From positions 30,423 through 94,422 of the forward strand of contig PQXF01000006.1 in the NCBI GenBank assembly GCA_003194445.1: a stretch of 64,000 nt of DNA, in the 5' to 3' direction. Position 1 is the stretch's first letter, and each line of letters starts with the position of its first letter. The notes below the pieces were generated by a model, which was not told where the DNA came from, searched no databases, and saw nothing but the letters and a program-made list of their open reading frames with translations. The DNA comes from Candidatus Methanogaster sp. GTDB lineage: Archaea; Halobacteriota; Methanosarcinia; Methanosarcinales; Methanogasteraceae. The translations under genes were made by a program, and so were the position numbers. Shown one piece after another: positions 20,618 to 30,449 of the stretch.

Positions 20618-22066
20618 TCATTTCCTTCCTCTCCCCACGTACTTCATAAATACCTTCGCAGACTTTATCATCCCTTTCAACTCATGCAATCCGTTTTTCC
20701 GCAGTACATTACTCATTGCTACTGGTATATACGAAGGGCTTAAATAATATTCCTTCAACCCTCGGTCCACATAATTCTCTATATCTTCTTTTGTAAACTC
20801 CGGATATGATACGATGCACTTCTGGAATCCATTTTCATCAATGGACTCTTCCAAATTCTCTGTTAGTAAATATCCATTCTCTTTACACCACCTGTAAAAC
20901 TCAGTTCCTGGGATCGGTGACGCTATTGCTATTTGTAATATGTTCGGTTTAAGTTCTTTTATAAACTTCAACGTTTTCTCAGCAGTCTCTTTTGTTTCTC
21001 CAGGCAAACCAATGATAAAATCACCGTGCATCAGTAACCTCGCCTTTTTCACATCCTTAGCAAATGTCTTCGTCTGTTCTATGTTAGTCCCTTTTTTGAT
21101 ATTTTTGAGTATTTCATTACTTCCTGATTCGCATCCAACAATAAGAAGCCTGCAACCAGCATCTTTCATCTGTTTCATCGTCTCATAATCTAAGTCAGCT
21201 CTTGCGTTGCAAGACCATGTGATGTCAATTTTTCTTTTCCTTATTCCATCACATACATCTCGCACTAGTTTTTTGTTTATCGTAAAGGTATCATCTTCAA
21301 TAAAAATCTCTTTTACTTCCGGAAGTTCCTTTGTTATGTATTCAAACTCATCCGTGATGTTTTCAGCACTCCTTACTCGATATTTTCTACCCATCAAAGT
21401 TACAGGCCATGAACAGAAAGTGCATTTATGCGGACATCCTCGCCCCGTGAATATTTGAACTTCGGGATAAAGCGACTGGCTTAAGAAATAATCTTTTATA
21501 TTGAGGTGTTCTTTATAGATTCTTGATACAAAAGGCATCTTGTCCAGATCTTCAGAGGTGGTGAACTCCCTGTCCGGATTATGGACTATTTTTCTACTTT
21601 CTTTATAGGAAATACCTTTAACTCCTTTTAAATCTTCTTCATATACTCCAGCGATCTCTTTTAATGCAATATCATACTCAAATCTTGCAACAATGTCTAT
21701 TCCATCACTTTCCAGTATCTTATCCGGAAATTGTGATGTTGGGGGACCAACTAAAACAGTTTGTGCTTCTGTATGCTCTTTTAGTGATGCGGCTACATTT
21801 ATGTCATTGCTCAGGCTTGAGAAGTTACTATCTACAACTATTAAATCCGGTCTGAATTTCTTCGCATCTCCTATAACATCTTCAGTGCCCAATTTCCTTG
21901 CTGGAGCATCGACCAACTTAACGTTAAAATCTTCTTCCAACACTCCCGTAGCATAAGCAAGCCACTTTGGATAATCCAAACCACCGCTTCTGGCCGCAGC
22001 GCCCTGCCACCGCCCGCATCTAACAAAGTTAGGCAGAAAAGGAGGATTTAACAAATATATTTTCAT
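20618..22066 (-). CDS. B12-binding-domain radical SAM protein
   Basis: FTGRGCPHKCTFCSWP (CxxxCxxC), N-terminal cobalamin-binding-like domain; start chosen at MKIYLLNPPF. Confidence 0.9.
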   Translation of the reverse strand: MKIYLLNPPFLPNFVRCGRWQGAAARSGGLDYPKWLAYATGVLEEDFNVKLVDAPARKLGTEDVIGDAKKFRPDLIVVDSNFSSLSNDINVAASLKEHTEAQTVLVGPPTSQFPDKILESDGIDIVARFEYDIALKEIAGVYEEDLKGVKGISYKESRKIVHNPDREFTTSEDLDKMPFVSRIYKEHLNIKDYFLSQSLYPEVQIFTGRGCPHKCTFCSWPVTLMGRKYRVRSAENITDEFEYITKELPEVKEIFIEDDTFTINKKLVRDVCDGIRKRKIDITWSCNARADLDYETMKQMKDAGCRLLIVGCESGSNEILKNIKKGTNIEQTKTFAKDVKKARLLMHGDFIIGLPGETKETAEKTLKFIKELKPNILQIAIASPIPGTEFYRWCKENGYLLTENLEESIDENGFQKCIVSYPEFTKEDIENYVDRGLKEYYLSPSYIPVAMSNVLRKNGLHELKGMIKSAKVFMKYVGRGRK

Positions 22067-23250
22067 GATGGCGCTCCCATTAATATCTTTTCTAACTTCG
22101 AAGTAATTAATGACCAATTGTAGTTCTTTTCAACAAATTTTCTGCCTTCGGATTCCATCTTTTTTCGTAAATCCTCATCGTTGTAAAGTTCAATTATTCT
22201 ATTTTTGTATTCTTCACTATTGGACGCATATAACACTCGATTCTGGACTGTTGCCGTTATACCCTCTACTTTAGTTGAAATGACTGGTTTCTCACAAGCC
22301 AGATATTCAAACAACTTTAAAGGCAACGAATTTTGAGAAACCGCATCAAGTTTGAATGGAATGATGCACACATCCATACACGAGATATATTTTGGAACTT
22401 GTGTGTAAGGTACGGTTCCTGTAAATATGGCATTCTTTAATAATCCGTATTTCCTTGCTAACTTCATGGTCTCCTCGTATCCCACCCCTCCTCCTACTAT
22501 CAGCAGATTTATATCAAGCTTCTCGCTTAATTGCTTCACCGATATGAACAAAGGTTCCAAATCTATCCATTCCCTCAAAACACCAACATGCCCTATAACA
22601 AAAGCATTATTTATGCCCAATTCTTTTCTGATATCATCTGAAGGGTATTTTCTAAATAATTTGGTATCCACGCCGTTAGGAATCAGTTCTGACTTATTTG
22701 AAGGTATCTTACATGAGGATCTCAAAGAATCGGTAGTGTAACTAACTTTTGTAGATATGTGAATATTTTTCTTCATCACTAAATCGCCAATAAAATATCC
22801 GATAGGTCTTAATAAATTAGGTACTTGTGGCGACGTTTTAATCATTTCAGGTAAATCATCGGCTACGTCGTAAATGGTGTTTACACCCACAGATTTCATT
22901 TTTTTAGCCACAGCATATCCGGAAATGAGGGCATTGTAATTAAAATGCACATCAAAGTCGCGATATCTGGCTTTTCGTAATAGGTTATCAACAGTTTTGA
23001 TAGAATACATTTCTTGGAACACTGGACTGATTTTTTTTTCTGTTAAGTATATGCTACTAATTTTATCAAACAAATCCTCAAAATCTTCGCCATATTCCTT
23101 TGATTTATCATCCCATTCAGCTTTCCACCAATCGTTAATACTTAAAACAGTGATTTCATGATTTTTAGATAGGTACATTAAAAATTGATGTAGTCTACTA
23201 TTATGAGCTGATTTTTTAAGGTCTACAATAGACGTTATTAAGATTTTCAT
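22063..23250 (-). CDS. Family 4 glycosyltransferase
   Basis: FVIGHVGVLREWIDLEPL, DVCIIPFKLDAVSQNSLPLKLFEYLACEKPVIST. Confidence 0.9.
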   Translation of the reverse strand: MKILITSIVDLKKSAHNSRLHQFLMYLSKNHEITVLSINDWWKAEWDDKSKEYGEDFEDLFDKISSIYLTEKKISPVFQEMYSIKTVDNLLRKARYRDFDVHFNYNALISGYAVAKKMKSVGVNTIYDVADDLPEMIKTSPQVPNLLRPIGYFIGDLVMKKNIHISTKVSYTTDSLRSSCKIPSNKSELIPNGVDTKLFRKYPSDDIRKELGINNAFVIGHVGVLREWIDLEPLFISVKQLSEKLDINLLIVGGGVGYEETMKLARKYGLLKNAIFTGTVPYTQVPKYISCMDVCIIPFKLDAVSQNSLPLKLFEYLACEKPVISTKVEGITATVQNRVLYASNSEEYKNRIIELYNDEDLRKKMESEGRKFVEKNYNWSLITSKLEKILMGAPS

Positions 23251-23300
23251 TTATGAGATTCCTCTCACGATCGAAATGCATAACCGCACAAATTCTTCTT

Positions 23301-23405
23301 TCACTTCTCCACCGTACGATCAGTCGAATGCTCATCGACCACGATCACCTCATGCGACTTGAGGGATTTGGAGAATGCCGCCTCAAGACATCGCCCGATT
23401 TTATC
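23301..23405 (-). pseudogene. Fragment of a family 2 glycosyltransferase
   Basis: Translation DKIGRCLEAAFSKSLKSHEVIVVDEHSTDRTVEK*. Confidence 0.75.
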
Positions 23406-23495
23406 CATTTCTTTTCTTCTCCTCTTTTTCTTTCCTAACTACATTCAATATCACATCAAATCCCCGCATTATATCATCCGGCAAGTTAAACGCCA

Positions 23496-24440
23496 TCATC
23501 CTTTCTCATTCTTTAGCCTCTCAAATAACTGCGATATCGAATGTAATATGATCCCGGTGAAGGTTGCAAATGTTCCGATAATAAACAATAAAATCATGAG
23601 CAATGCAGGTCCAAATGCCAGAGAGCCACTTGCATTATAAATATTTGCGACCCATACGCCGACTATAGCCCCGATACCCATAGTTACAATCCCAAGCCCT
23701 CCAAATACATGTAACGGGCGGTTATACTCAAAAACCTTTATTAAATCTACCAGTACCCCTAACCCATGCGACACCGGATTCTGTGATGATGTGCCTTCAA
23801 TGTCATATCTCACATCTATCGGAATCTCCACCACGTTCAAATTGCGATCCCTTACCTGCGTTAATATCTCTGAACCCGCACCCATATCATGATTTCTTAT
23901 TTTGATCCCCTCTATCGCTCTTCTGCTATAAGCCCGGTAGCCACTTTGGGAATCCGTAGTTTCCATATCCCCGGCAAGCTCTGTAAACCTGTTTAATACT
24001 TTCATTCCCATAATCCGGTATTTAGGTATCGTCTTATTCTCTTCCAGAAAGCGCGAACCGATCACAACGTCTGCGTTACCGGTTTCCATCGCTTTGACAA
24101 AATCCGGAATATATGCCGGATCGTGCTGCCCGTCTCCATCCAGAATGACCATGGCCTCAAAACCATCGCTCTTTGCATAATCAAAGCAGGATCGGATTGC
24201 TGCACCGTAGCCCATATTCACATCATGCGAGACGACCACCGCACCCGCCGCTGCCGCCACAGCCCCGGTATCATCAGTAGATCCGTCATCAACCACCACG
24301 ACATCATCCGCGTACTTCCGCGCCTTCAGTACGACCGATCCGATTGATATGCCCTCATCATAGCACGGAATTGCTGCAAGTGTCTTCATGTTTTCACCCC
24401 GGTATTCAACACAATCATGTTCTCGATCAGGCTTCGTCAC
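23496..24440 (-). CDS. Family 2 glycosyltransferase (dolichyl-phosphate-sugar transferase-like) with two C-terminal TM segments
   Basis: KTLAAIPCYDEGISIGSVVLKARKYADDVVVVDDGSTDDT; start likely MKTLAAIPC at about 24390. Confidence 0.92.
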   Translation of the reverse strand: MTKPDREHDCVEYRGENMKTLAAIPCYDEGISIGSVVLKARKYADDVVVVDDGSTDDTGAVAAAAGAVVVSHDVNMGYGAAIRSCFDYAKSDGFEAMVILDGDGQHDPAYIPDFVKAMETGNADVVIGSRFLEENKTIPKYRIMGMKVLNRFTELAGDMETTDSQSGYRAYSRRAIEGIKIRNHDMGAGSEILTQVRDRNLNVVEIPIDVRYDIEGTSSQNPVSHGLGVLVDLIKVFEYNRPLHVFGGLGIVTMGIGAIVGVWVANIYNASGSLAFGPALLMILLFIIGTFATFTGIILHSISQLFERLKNEKG

Positions 24441-24933
24441 AACTTACCATGTCATTAGCTACCAACCGCACTTAAATGCAGTTACCCTGCTAAAATGCCT
24501 CGCATTACCCACGCACCCGCAAAATCGTCCAACTTGTTCCTATATGTCAGTGGTAGTGACTCTGCCGGCGCTTCATCGATCGAAACCTGCCTCTTAAATC
24601 GATCAATGAGAATACGCATAAAGACATTTAATTCCACACAAATCATGGGGCTTGTTGTTGTCGTCGTAACATTCTCCACCCTTCTTCTCACCTCCCATCC
24701 GTAGTATTATATACACTCTTCATCCTATATAAAACCTCGTCTACAATATCTCCGAAAGAAAATTGGTTCTCTGGTATCATCTCGTGATGGTAAATAAAAG
24801 CTCTATCGAATTAATCACTTATTCAGGAATCCGGTATTGGTTTCGGAGAGTTTATCTCTTTTTCCGGTTAGTTGTACTATCCGGATCGTAGACCAACCGA
24901 TATCGAGGGGGACAGGAGAGCTGATATCCGGTT

Positions 24934-25956
24934 TTATGGCGTATAGTCTCGCAGTATCGAGCCGTCACGGTTTAACAAGACGATGCGCACGCATGGAGCA
25001 TCTTCTTTTGCAGCGGCAAGCGTCCGGTCGATCCGTATGTCATCAGGGTTTTGGTCGATTAATTCCTGAGTCGTGAGACTGCCGGATCCGCGCAATATAT
25101 CAGGATCGATCCATTTCAGGATCAGTCCCGGAAGTCCACAGACGATCACTCCGTTTTTGTCCTTTGCAGCAGCAAGTCCCTCCGAGATCCGGTTTCCTAC
25201 CATGACAACCGTGTGATCCGGAAACAGCATATTCGAGTATCTCATGCCGAGGCGTCCGGTGGTCAGCACCACCCGATCTGCCTGCTGTATCAGTTCCTGC
25301 TTCGTCTCGAGTAGGTGTTCGTTCCACGGCTCGACAAAACCTGTGGTTCCGAGTATCGATATCCCACAGGTGACCCCGACCCTGCTGTTCAGCGTCTCAA
25401 GAGCGATCTCCTCGCCTCGCGGAACATAGATCAGAACGTCTGTACCGGAAATGCCGATCTCGCGTACAGCTTTTCTGATTGCTGTGCGTATCTGCTTCAG
25501 CGGAACCGGATTGATCGCAGGCACACCTCTCTTAACCCCGATGCCGCCCCCCGCTGTAATCGTGATACCATCACCGGAATTATCAGCATTACCAGCACCG
25601 TCCGATTCATGCGCTTCCGCCACGATCTCGATCCCGCCTGTGACGTCGAACCCGTGATCCCCGCAGTCCTTGATCACAGACGCCTTGCCGCCTGACGCCG
25701 AGACTGGCAGCGTCACCTCGATTCCAACCGGTGTCAGGACGGTGACATGCTCGATTGTGCGTTTGAGCGAGAGCACAGCCGCCTTTGCCGCTGCTGTTGC
25801 AGTTGTTCCCGTGGTATACCCGCGCCGCAACACCGAGCCGTCAGCAAGCAGCACGAGCCGTCCACTTGCTATGCCTGCGCTCAGTTCGTCTTCAGAGAGT
25901 GTAGCGCGCTTTATCCATTCCGAAGGGATTTCGAAGTTGTTGACAGGGTCTTTCAT
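24934..25956 (-). CDS. cbiD: Cobalt-precorrin-5B C1-methyltransferase
   Basis: RRGYTTGTTATAAAKAAVLSL, GGIGVKRGVPAINPVP, ILGTTGFVEPWNEH. Confidence 0.93.
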   Translation of the reverse strand: MKDPVNNFEIPSEWIKRATLSEDELSAGIASGRLVLLADGSVLRRGYTTGTTATAAAKAAVLSLKRTIEHVTVLTPVGIEVTLPVSASGGKASVIKDCGDHGFDVTGGIEIVAEAHESDGAGNADNSGDGITITAGGGIGVKRGVPAINPVPLKQIRTAIRKAVREIGISGTDVLIYVPRGEEIALETLNSRVGVTCGISILGTTGFVEPWNEHLLETKQELIQQADRVVLTTGRLGMRYSNMLFPDHTVVMVGNRISEGLAAAKDKNGVIVCGLPGLILKWIDPDILRGSGSLTTQELIDQNPDDIRIDRTLAAAKEDAPCVRIVLLNRDGSILRDYTP

Positions 25957-26456
25957 CCTGTTCTCATAAGTTTCCTCTTCGTATTCTCGATGAGCCCGAC
26001 ATCGAGCAGATCTACCAGAAAATCAGGAAGCGAAGGGAATGTGCATCCCGCGCTGGTATTCGTATTCACGATCTTTCCGTCCTCGAAATCGATAGCAAGA
26101 ACGTCCCCATCTGCTGCATCGACATCGCACTCGACAAGCGGTAGCCCGATGTTGATGCTGTTTCGGTAAAATATCCGTGCGAAACTCGGCGCAATCACGC
26201 ACTTGATCCCGGCGCCCAGTAGAGCGCGTGGCGCATGTTCCCTTGATGACCCGCTGCCGAAATTGGGTCCGGCAACGATGATGTCACCATCTGAGACATC
26301 TTTTGCAAAGTCTGGTCTCACGTTCTCGAATGCGTGCTTTGCAAGTTCCTGCCGATCACCAGTCACGAGATATATCGCTGGAATGATCTGATCGGTGTCC
26401 ACGTTCTCTGAAAATCGCCATACTCTGCCTTTGATATATTTTTCCATCGCAGTCAC
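25953..26456 (-). CDS. leuD: 3-isopropylmalate (or homoaconitate) dehydratase small subunit
   Basis: GRVWRFSENVDTDQIIPAIYLVTGD, GPNFGSGSSREHAPRALLGAGIKCVIA. Confidence 0.92.
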   Translation of the reverse strand: MTAMEKYIKGRVWRFSENVDTDQIIPAIYLVTGDRQELAKHAFENVRPDFAKDVSDGDIIVAGPNFGSGSSREHAPRALLGAGIKCVIAPSFARIFYRNSINIGLPLVECDVDAADGDVLAIDFEDGKIVNTNTSAGCTFPSLPDFLVDLLDVGLIENTKRKLMRTG

Positions 26457-27718
26457 CCCTCCAAAAGATCTTCAGGATCGGTTATCCGCCCGGTAATCGC
26501 GCTTGCTGCAACCACTGCCGGGTTCGCAAGATAGACCTCTGAATTCGGATGCCCCATCCTGCCGATGAAGTTACGGTTCGTGCTGCTGACGCACCGCTCA
26601 CCCTCTGCAAGCACGCCCATGTAACCGCCGAGACATGCACCGCATGTCGGTCCTGAGACATAAGCATCCGCATCCATGAATATCCCGATAAGTCCTTCCC
26701 GCATCGCCTGCTCAAAAACGCTTTTGCTTGCCGGAACCACGATCATCCTGACATCAGGGTGTACACTCTTCGAAGCCCCTTTGAGAACTGCTGCTGCCGC
26801 ACGCAGGTCCTCGATCCTGCCATTGGTACATGATCCGAGATACGCCTGATCGATCTGCACATCGATTTCGGATGCCGGAGTTACGTTCTCAGGAAGATGC
26901 GGCGTCGCAACCACCGGCACGATCTCGGAAGCAGCATATTCGAACGTATCCTCATATTCCGCATCCGCGTCTGCATAAACCGGCGAATACTCGCCGATGA
27001 CACGATTCTTAAGGTAATCGAAGACCGCGTCATCCGGCGGGATGATCCCGCACTTTGCGCCCGCCTCGATCGCCATGTTCGAGATCGTGATCCTGTCTGA
27101 TAGGTGGAGCGACTCGATTGCAGATCCGTAAAACTCCATCGATCTGTAAAGAGAACCGGAAACTCCGATATCCCCGATAATGTGAAGAATAATATCTTTT
27201 CCCATCACGTGTTTGCCAAGTTCTCCGTCAACGACGAACTTCTGCGTCTCAGGAACCCTGAACCACAGTTCTCCTGTCGCCATTGCGGATGCAGCTTCCG
27301 ATGAGCCGATACCTGTCGAGAGTGCGCCGAGTGCGCCGTAACTGCACGTATGCGAGTCTGCGCCCACGATCAGCCGTCCCGGTGCTGCAAATCCCTCCTC
27401 GATCATTATCTGGTGGCAGACACCGCCCCTGCCGACATCGAAATGGTTCTCGATTCCGTATCTTTTAGCAAACTCGCGCATCGACTTTGCCTGCTCTGCC
27501 GATGCCACATCCTTGTTCGGCACGTAATGATCCTGGATCAGCACCGACTTCTCAAGGATCGGTTTGGTATCGAACTCTTCGAAGACCTCAAACGCAGGAA
27601 GCCCGGTCACGTCGTTTACCATGACATAATCGATCTTTGCGTCTACGATCTCTTTTGGCGATACGCGCTCTTTACCGGCGTGTGCTGCAAGGATTTTTTC
27701 AGCGATGGTCATTCCCAT
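26453..27718 (-). CDS. leuC: 3-isopropylmalate (or homoaconitate) dehydratase large subunit
   Basis: GADSHTCSYGALGALSTGIGSSE, YLGSCTNGRIEDLR, SGPTCGACLGGYMGVLAEGERCVSSTNRNFIGRMG. Confidence 0.95.
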   Translation of the reverse strand: MGMTIAEKILAAHAGKERVSPKEIVDAKIDYVMVNDVTGLPAFEVFEEFDTKPILEKSVLIQDHYVPNKDVASAEQAKSMREFAKRYGIENHFDVGRGGVCHQIMIEEGFAAPGRLIVGADSHTCSYGALGALSTGIGSSEAASAMATGELWFRVPETQKFVVDGELGKHVMGKDIILHIIGDIGVSGSLYRSMEFYGSAIESLHLSDRITISNMAIEAGAKCGIIPPDDAVFDYLKNRVIGEYSPVYADADAEYEDTFEYAASEIVPVVATPHLPENVTPASEIDVQIDQAYLGSCTNGRIEDLRAAAAVLKGASKSVHPDVRMIVVPASKSVFEQAMREGLIGIFMDADAYVSGPTCGACLGGYMGVLAEGERCVSSTNRNFIGRMGHPNSEVYLANPAVVAASAITGRITDPEDLLEG

Positions 27719-27826
27719 GACTCTGGTGTTAGCGGCGATTAGATAAAAAGATGAGTGCGGGTGATGCCCGGTGTGTTGTGGGGGTCTGATGCGAAGATTT
27801 ATATAGTATGTACGTTAATTCAAAGT

Positions 27827-27852
27827 GTAATGTACGTAAAAACGTGCATTAC
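27827..27852. promoter_or_regulatory. Inverted repeat gtaatgtacgt-aaaa-acgtgcattac upstream of TA-like pair
   Basis: 10/11 matching arms about 30-55 bp before the first gene, downstream of a tttatatag TATA-like box. Confidence 0.6.
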
Positions 27853-27881
27853 GAAAGGAGGACGTGAACAATGAATGACAA

Positions 27882-28175
27882 ATGGCAAACAAATATATGC
27901 TCAAATTGAAAGAGCAGGTACGCGAACTCGTTCTCAACGAGAGATATGCCATCCAATGGCACCACATACTATCACGCCACCTGAATATCACCGAGGATGA
28001 CATAATAAATGGACTTTTATATGGATATTACAAACCAGATCGAGAAATAGATGGACGCTACTTATCATGGTCTCGAATGAATTATCCGCCAAGACTGATC
28101 CGCATCGTGTTCGAAGTGCACGAGACCGATTCTGGCAGTCTTGTGAGGGTTATCACAGCATTCGATGAAGATTGA
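27882..28175 (+). CDS. Small DUF4258-like putative toxin
   Basis: 97 aa; ...RYLSWSRMNYPPRLIRIVFEVHETDSGSLVRVITAFDED; coupled to MqsA/YgiT-like zinc-finger gene. Confidence 0.6.
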   Translation: MANKYMLKLKEQVRELVLNERYAIQWHHILSRHLNITEDDIINGLLYGYYKPDREIDGRYLSWSRMNYPPRLIRIVFEVHETDSGSLVRVITAFDED

Positions 28176-28672
28176 CACAAACAAACATGAACACAAAAAA
28201 AGAAGATGCACCCCAGATGAGCGATATTCCAATCATAACCCCTGAGATGGTGGAGGAAACAAAAATAGAAATTGCGAAGAGGCGCGCAGGCAGACACGGA
28301 TCACCACTAAAGAATATCACGGATGCTGCCTGTCCGGTATGCGGATCCTCCACAGTCAGTTTCGCAGATGATCTCGTATTCGAGGTTGTGCTGGCTGGCG
28401 AGCGGATCGTGATCCCAAATCTAACCGGGCTCCGGTGCTCAAACTGCGGAGATTTCGCATTCGATTCCGGTTCATCGAAGATAATCGATCGATACACCAG
28501 AAACAAGCCCTCCGGCGGATACGAATGCAGCATATCCACAGTCGGTGCAGGAAGACTTGGGATGTATATCCCAAAGGACGTTCTCCGGGTCATGGAGATC
28601 ACGAAAAAAGGTAAAGCTATCATGACGCCGCTTTCGAGGCAGAAGATGATCGTGGAATTGTGCTTGGAGTAA
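28172..28672 (+). CDS. YgiT-type zinc-finger / AbrB-like putative antitoxin
   Basis: CPVCGSSTVSF...LRCSNCGDFAFD (two CxxC) then GRLGMYIPKDVLRVMEITKKGKAIMTPL. Confidence 0.7.
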   Translation: MTQTNMNTKKEDAPQMSDIPIITPEMVEETKIEIAKRRAGRHGSPLKNITDAACPVCGSSTVSFADDLVFEVVLAGERIVIPNLTGLRCSNCGDFAFDSGSSKIIDRYTRNKPSGGYECSISTVGAGRLGMYIPKDVLRVMEITKKGKAIMTPLSRQKMIVELCLE

Positions 28673-28904
28673 CCTCCTTGTAAAAACGAGTCTTTTTAAT
28701 TTAGTAGGGTCGGTTGAAAAAACATGACACCAATCCTGCAAAAACTGGTGCTATTAGATTGTGGGAATCCGTGGAATTAGCGTTATGGCTTCGCCATTGC
28801 TGTCGCAATCGGTGGCTAAAAGTTTTATTTTCCACTGATTCGCACGTATTACGCCGATTAACCAGGTAAATGGATTTTTAGATAGATGGTGCCTCACCTC
28901 CCCA

Positions 28905-29567
28905 TCACTCGATCGCATACTCAAAAGCGATCAGCGATAGCAGGAAGAAGACGATATCATACACACAGAGCAGTCGGATTTGAGGGATCACGCTTGTATA
29001 TGTGAGCACATTGGCAGTCGCAGGCACCAGCACCAGGATCAGAGGAAATAACACCGGAATAAGTATCACTGGGAGCAGGATCTCTCTTGTCTGTGCGTTT
29101 AAGGTCAGTGCCGATAAGAGCGTGCCGACAGCGAGAAACCCGATCGTGCCGAGCAGCATGACAAGTGCCAGCCAGAGCAGGTTTGGTATTGAATACTTAA
29201 ATAGAATCATAAATATCGGTATGGTGACCGCCTCCACGATCAGCATCAGCACGAGATTGGAGAGCAACTTACCGGCATAGATGGCGCTGCGATCGACCGG
29301 GCAGAGTTTCAGACCTTCGATGCAGTTCTCCTCCTGCTCAAGAACGAACGATCTGGACAGTCCCGACATGCCGGCAAACATAAACGTAATCCAGAGAACA
29401 CCTGGGGCCAGTTCGGTGATCCGGTCGTGACTGCCGAGCAAACCCACAAATGAAAAACTGAAGATCAATAAGATAAGGAACGCAAACATGAGCATCGAGT
29501 TTAGCATCTGCTTGGTTCTAAACTCAGCTGTAAGGTCTTTTTTCGCGATTGCGATGCATCGCTCCAT
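28905..29567 (-). CDS. ccmB: CcmB-like heme exporter/ABC transporter permease
   Basis: IAIAKKDLTAEFRTKQMLNSMLMFAFLILLIFSF; six hydrophobic segments; AIYAGKLLSNLVLMLIVEAVTIPIF. Confidence 0.75.
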   Translation of the reverse strand: MERCIAIAKKDLTAEFRTKQMLNSMLMFAFLILLIFSFSFVGLLGSHDRITELAPGVLWITFMFAGMSGLSRSFVLEQEENCIEGLKLCPVDRSAIYAGKLLSNLVLMLIVEAVTIPIFMILFKYSIPNLLWLALVMLLGTIGFLAVGTLLSALTLNAQTREILLPVILIPVLFPLILVLVPATANVLTYTSVIPQIRLLCVYDIVFFLLSLIAFEYAIE

Positions 29568-29758
29568 ATCGCTTACTTGGTTTGACAGCACATAAACATG
29601 ATTGCACCAGCATCTGATATATGGCATCCATTGACGTTGATTCGCACGGATTTTACCCACGACTCATTGAGCATGCACTTTGTGAAAGGGGAGTTCTGTT
29701 TTAGGCAAAGGTTGGTATTTGAATCTCCTGCCCGCCCACACTGTGCACCGTACTCAGA

Positions 29759-30307
29759 TTATTTCATCGGCTCCTTCAGATCACCCATTTGCTCAAGGAG
29801 ACCTTCCCCAGTCCCATTCTGCAGTTCTCCGTAGTATCCAAGAAGATTCTGCAGGTCCTCGAAGTCTTCTTCGACCGCTTCTTTTTGACCCTCTTTCACG
29901 CATCCGGTCTCGTTGAAGTGTGATGCACACTCAAGCATCTCGGTACGGATCTTTAATTTTATGCTCTGTTTCCGCACGACCTGTGCGATCTCGTCTTGGC
30001 CCATTGCGGACAAGGCATCCGCACCTGCACCGAGGACTGCGGCATTTATGCTGTCCAGTATCTTCATCGTCTGAGACGATTCATTCTTGACCATCATTAT
30101 ATTTTTGGTAGCATTGTATACCTTCCGATTCAATTCTTCCTCAGATGATGCGTTGAACTCCTCCATCATCTTTATGGGATCGCCTGACGGCATTCCATAG
30201 ACGATATCGTTGATCGATGTTATGAATAAGACCATCATGCTAAACGTCAAGCTGACCACAGCAAGCAATATCGCAAGACTCACCGCCTTGATGATTATAT
30301 TGGTCAT
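29759..30307 (-). CDS. Hypothetical protein with one N-terminal TM segment
   Basis: ORF with ATG at 30307; divergent from cheR. Confidence 0.6.
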   Translation of the reverse strand: MTNIIIKAVSLAILLAVVSLTFSMMVLFITSINDIVYGMPSGDPIKMMEEFNASSEEELNRKVYNATKNIMMVKNESSQTMKILDSINAAVLGAGADALSAMGQDEIAQVVRKQSIKLKIRTEMLECASHFNETGCVKEGQKEAVEEDFEDLQNLLGYYGELQNGTGEGLLEQMGDLKEPMK

Positions 30308-30374
30308 TTTATTGCCTTCACACCTCGCAGGAGTTGTAAACTTACCTGGCATCGGATCAACCGATAACTTCGCA

Positions 30375-30405
30375 ACCCCATATTAACACAGATAATATAT
30401 GGGGT
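30375..30405. promoter_or_regulatory. Inverted repeat accccatat-N13-atatggggt in divergent promoter region upstream of cheR
   Basis: Perfect 9-bp arms between divergent genes 29759-30307 and 30450-31275. Confidence 0.6.
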
Positions 30406-30449
30406 GAAGTGTATTAAACCTATCGTCGGTACGTGGGAGGGAGGATGCC

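Noticed and set aside
24482-24691. Small minus-strand ORF ending DDFAGAW, reminiscent of VapB-type antitoxin C-termini
   Set aside because: No toxin gene adjacent and similarity restricted to a few residues; not supportable.
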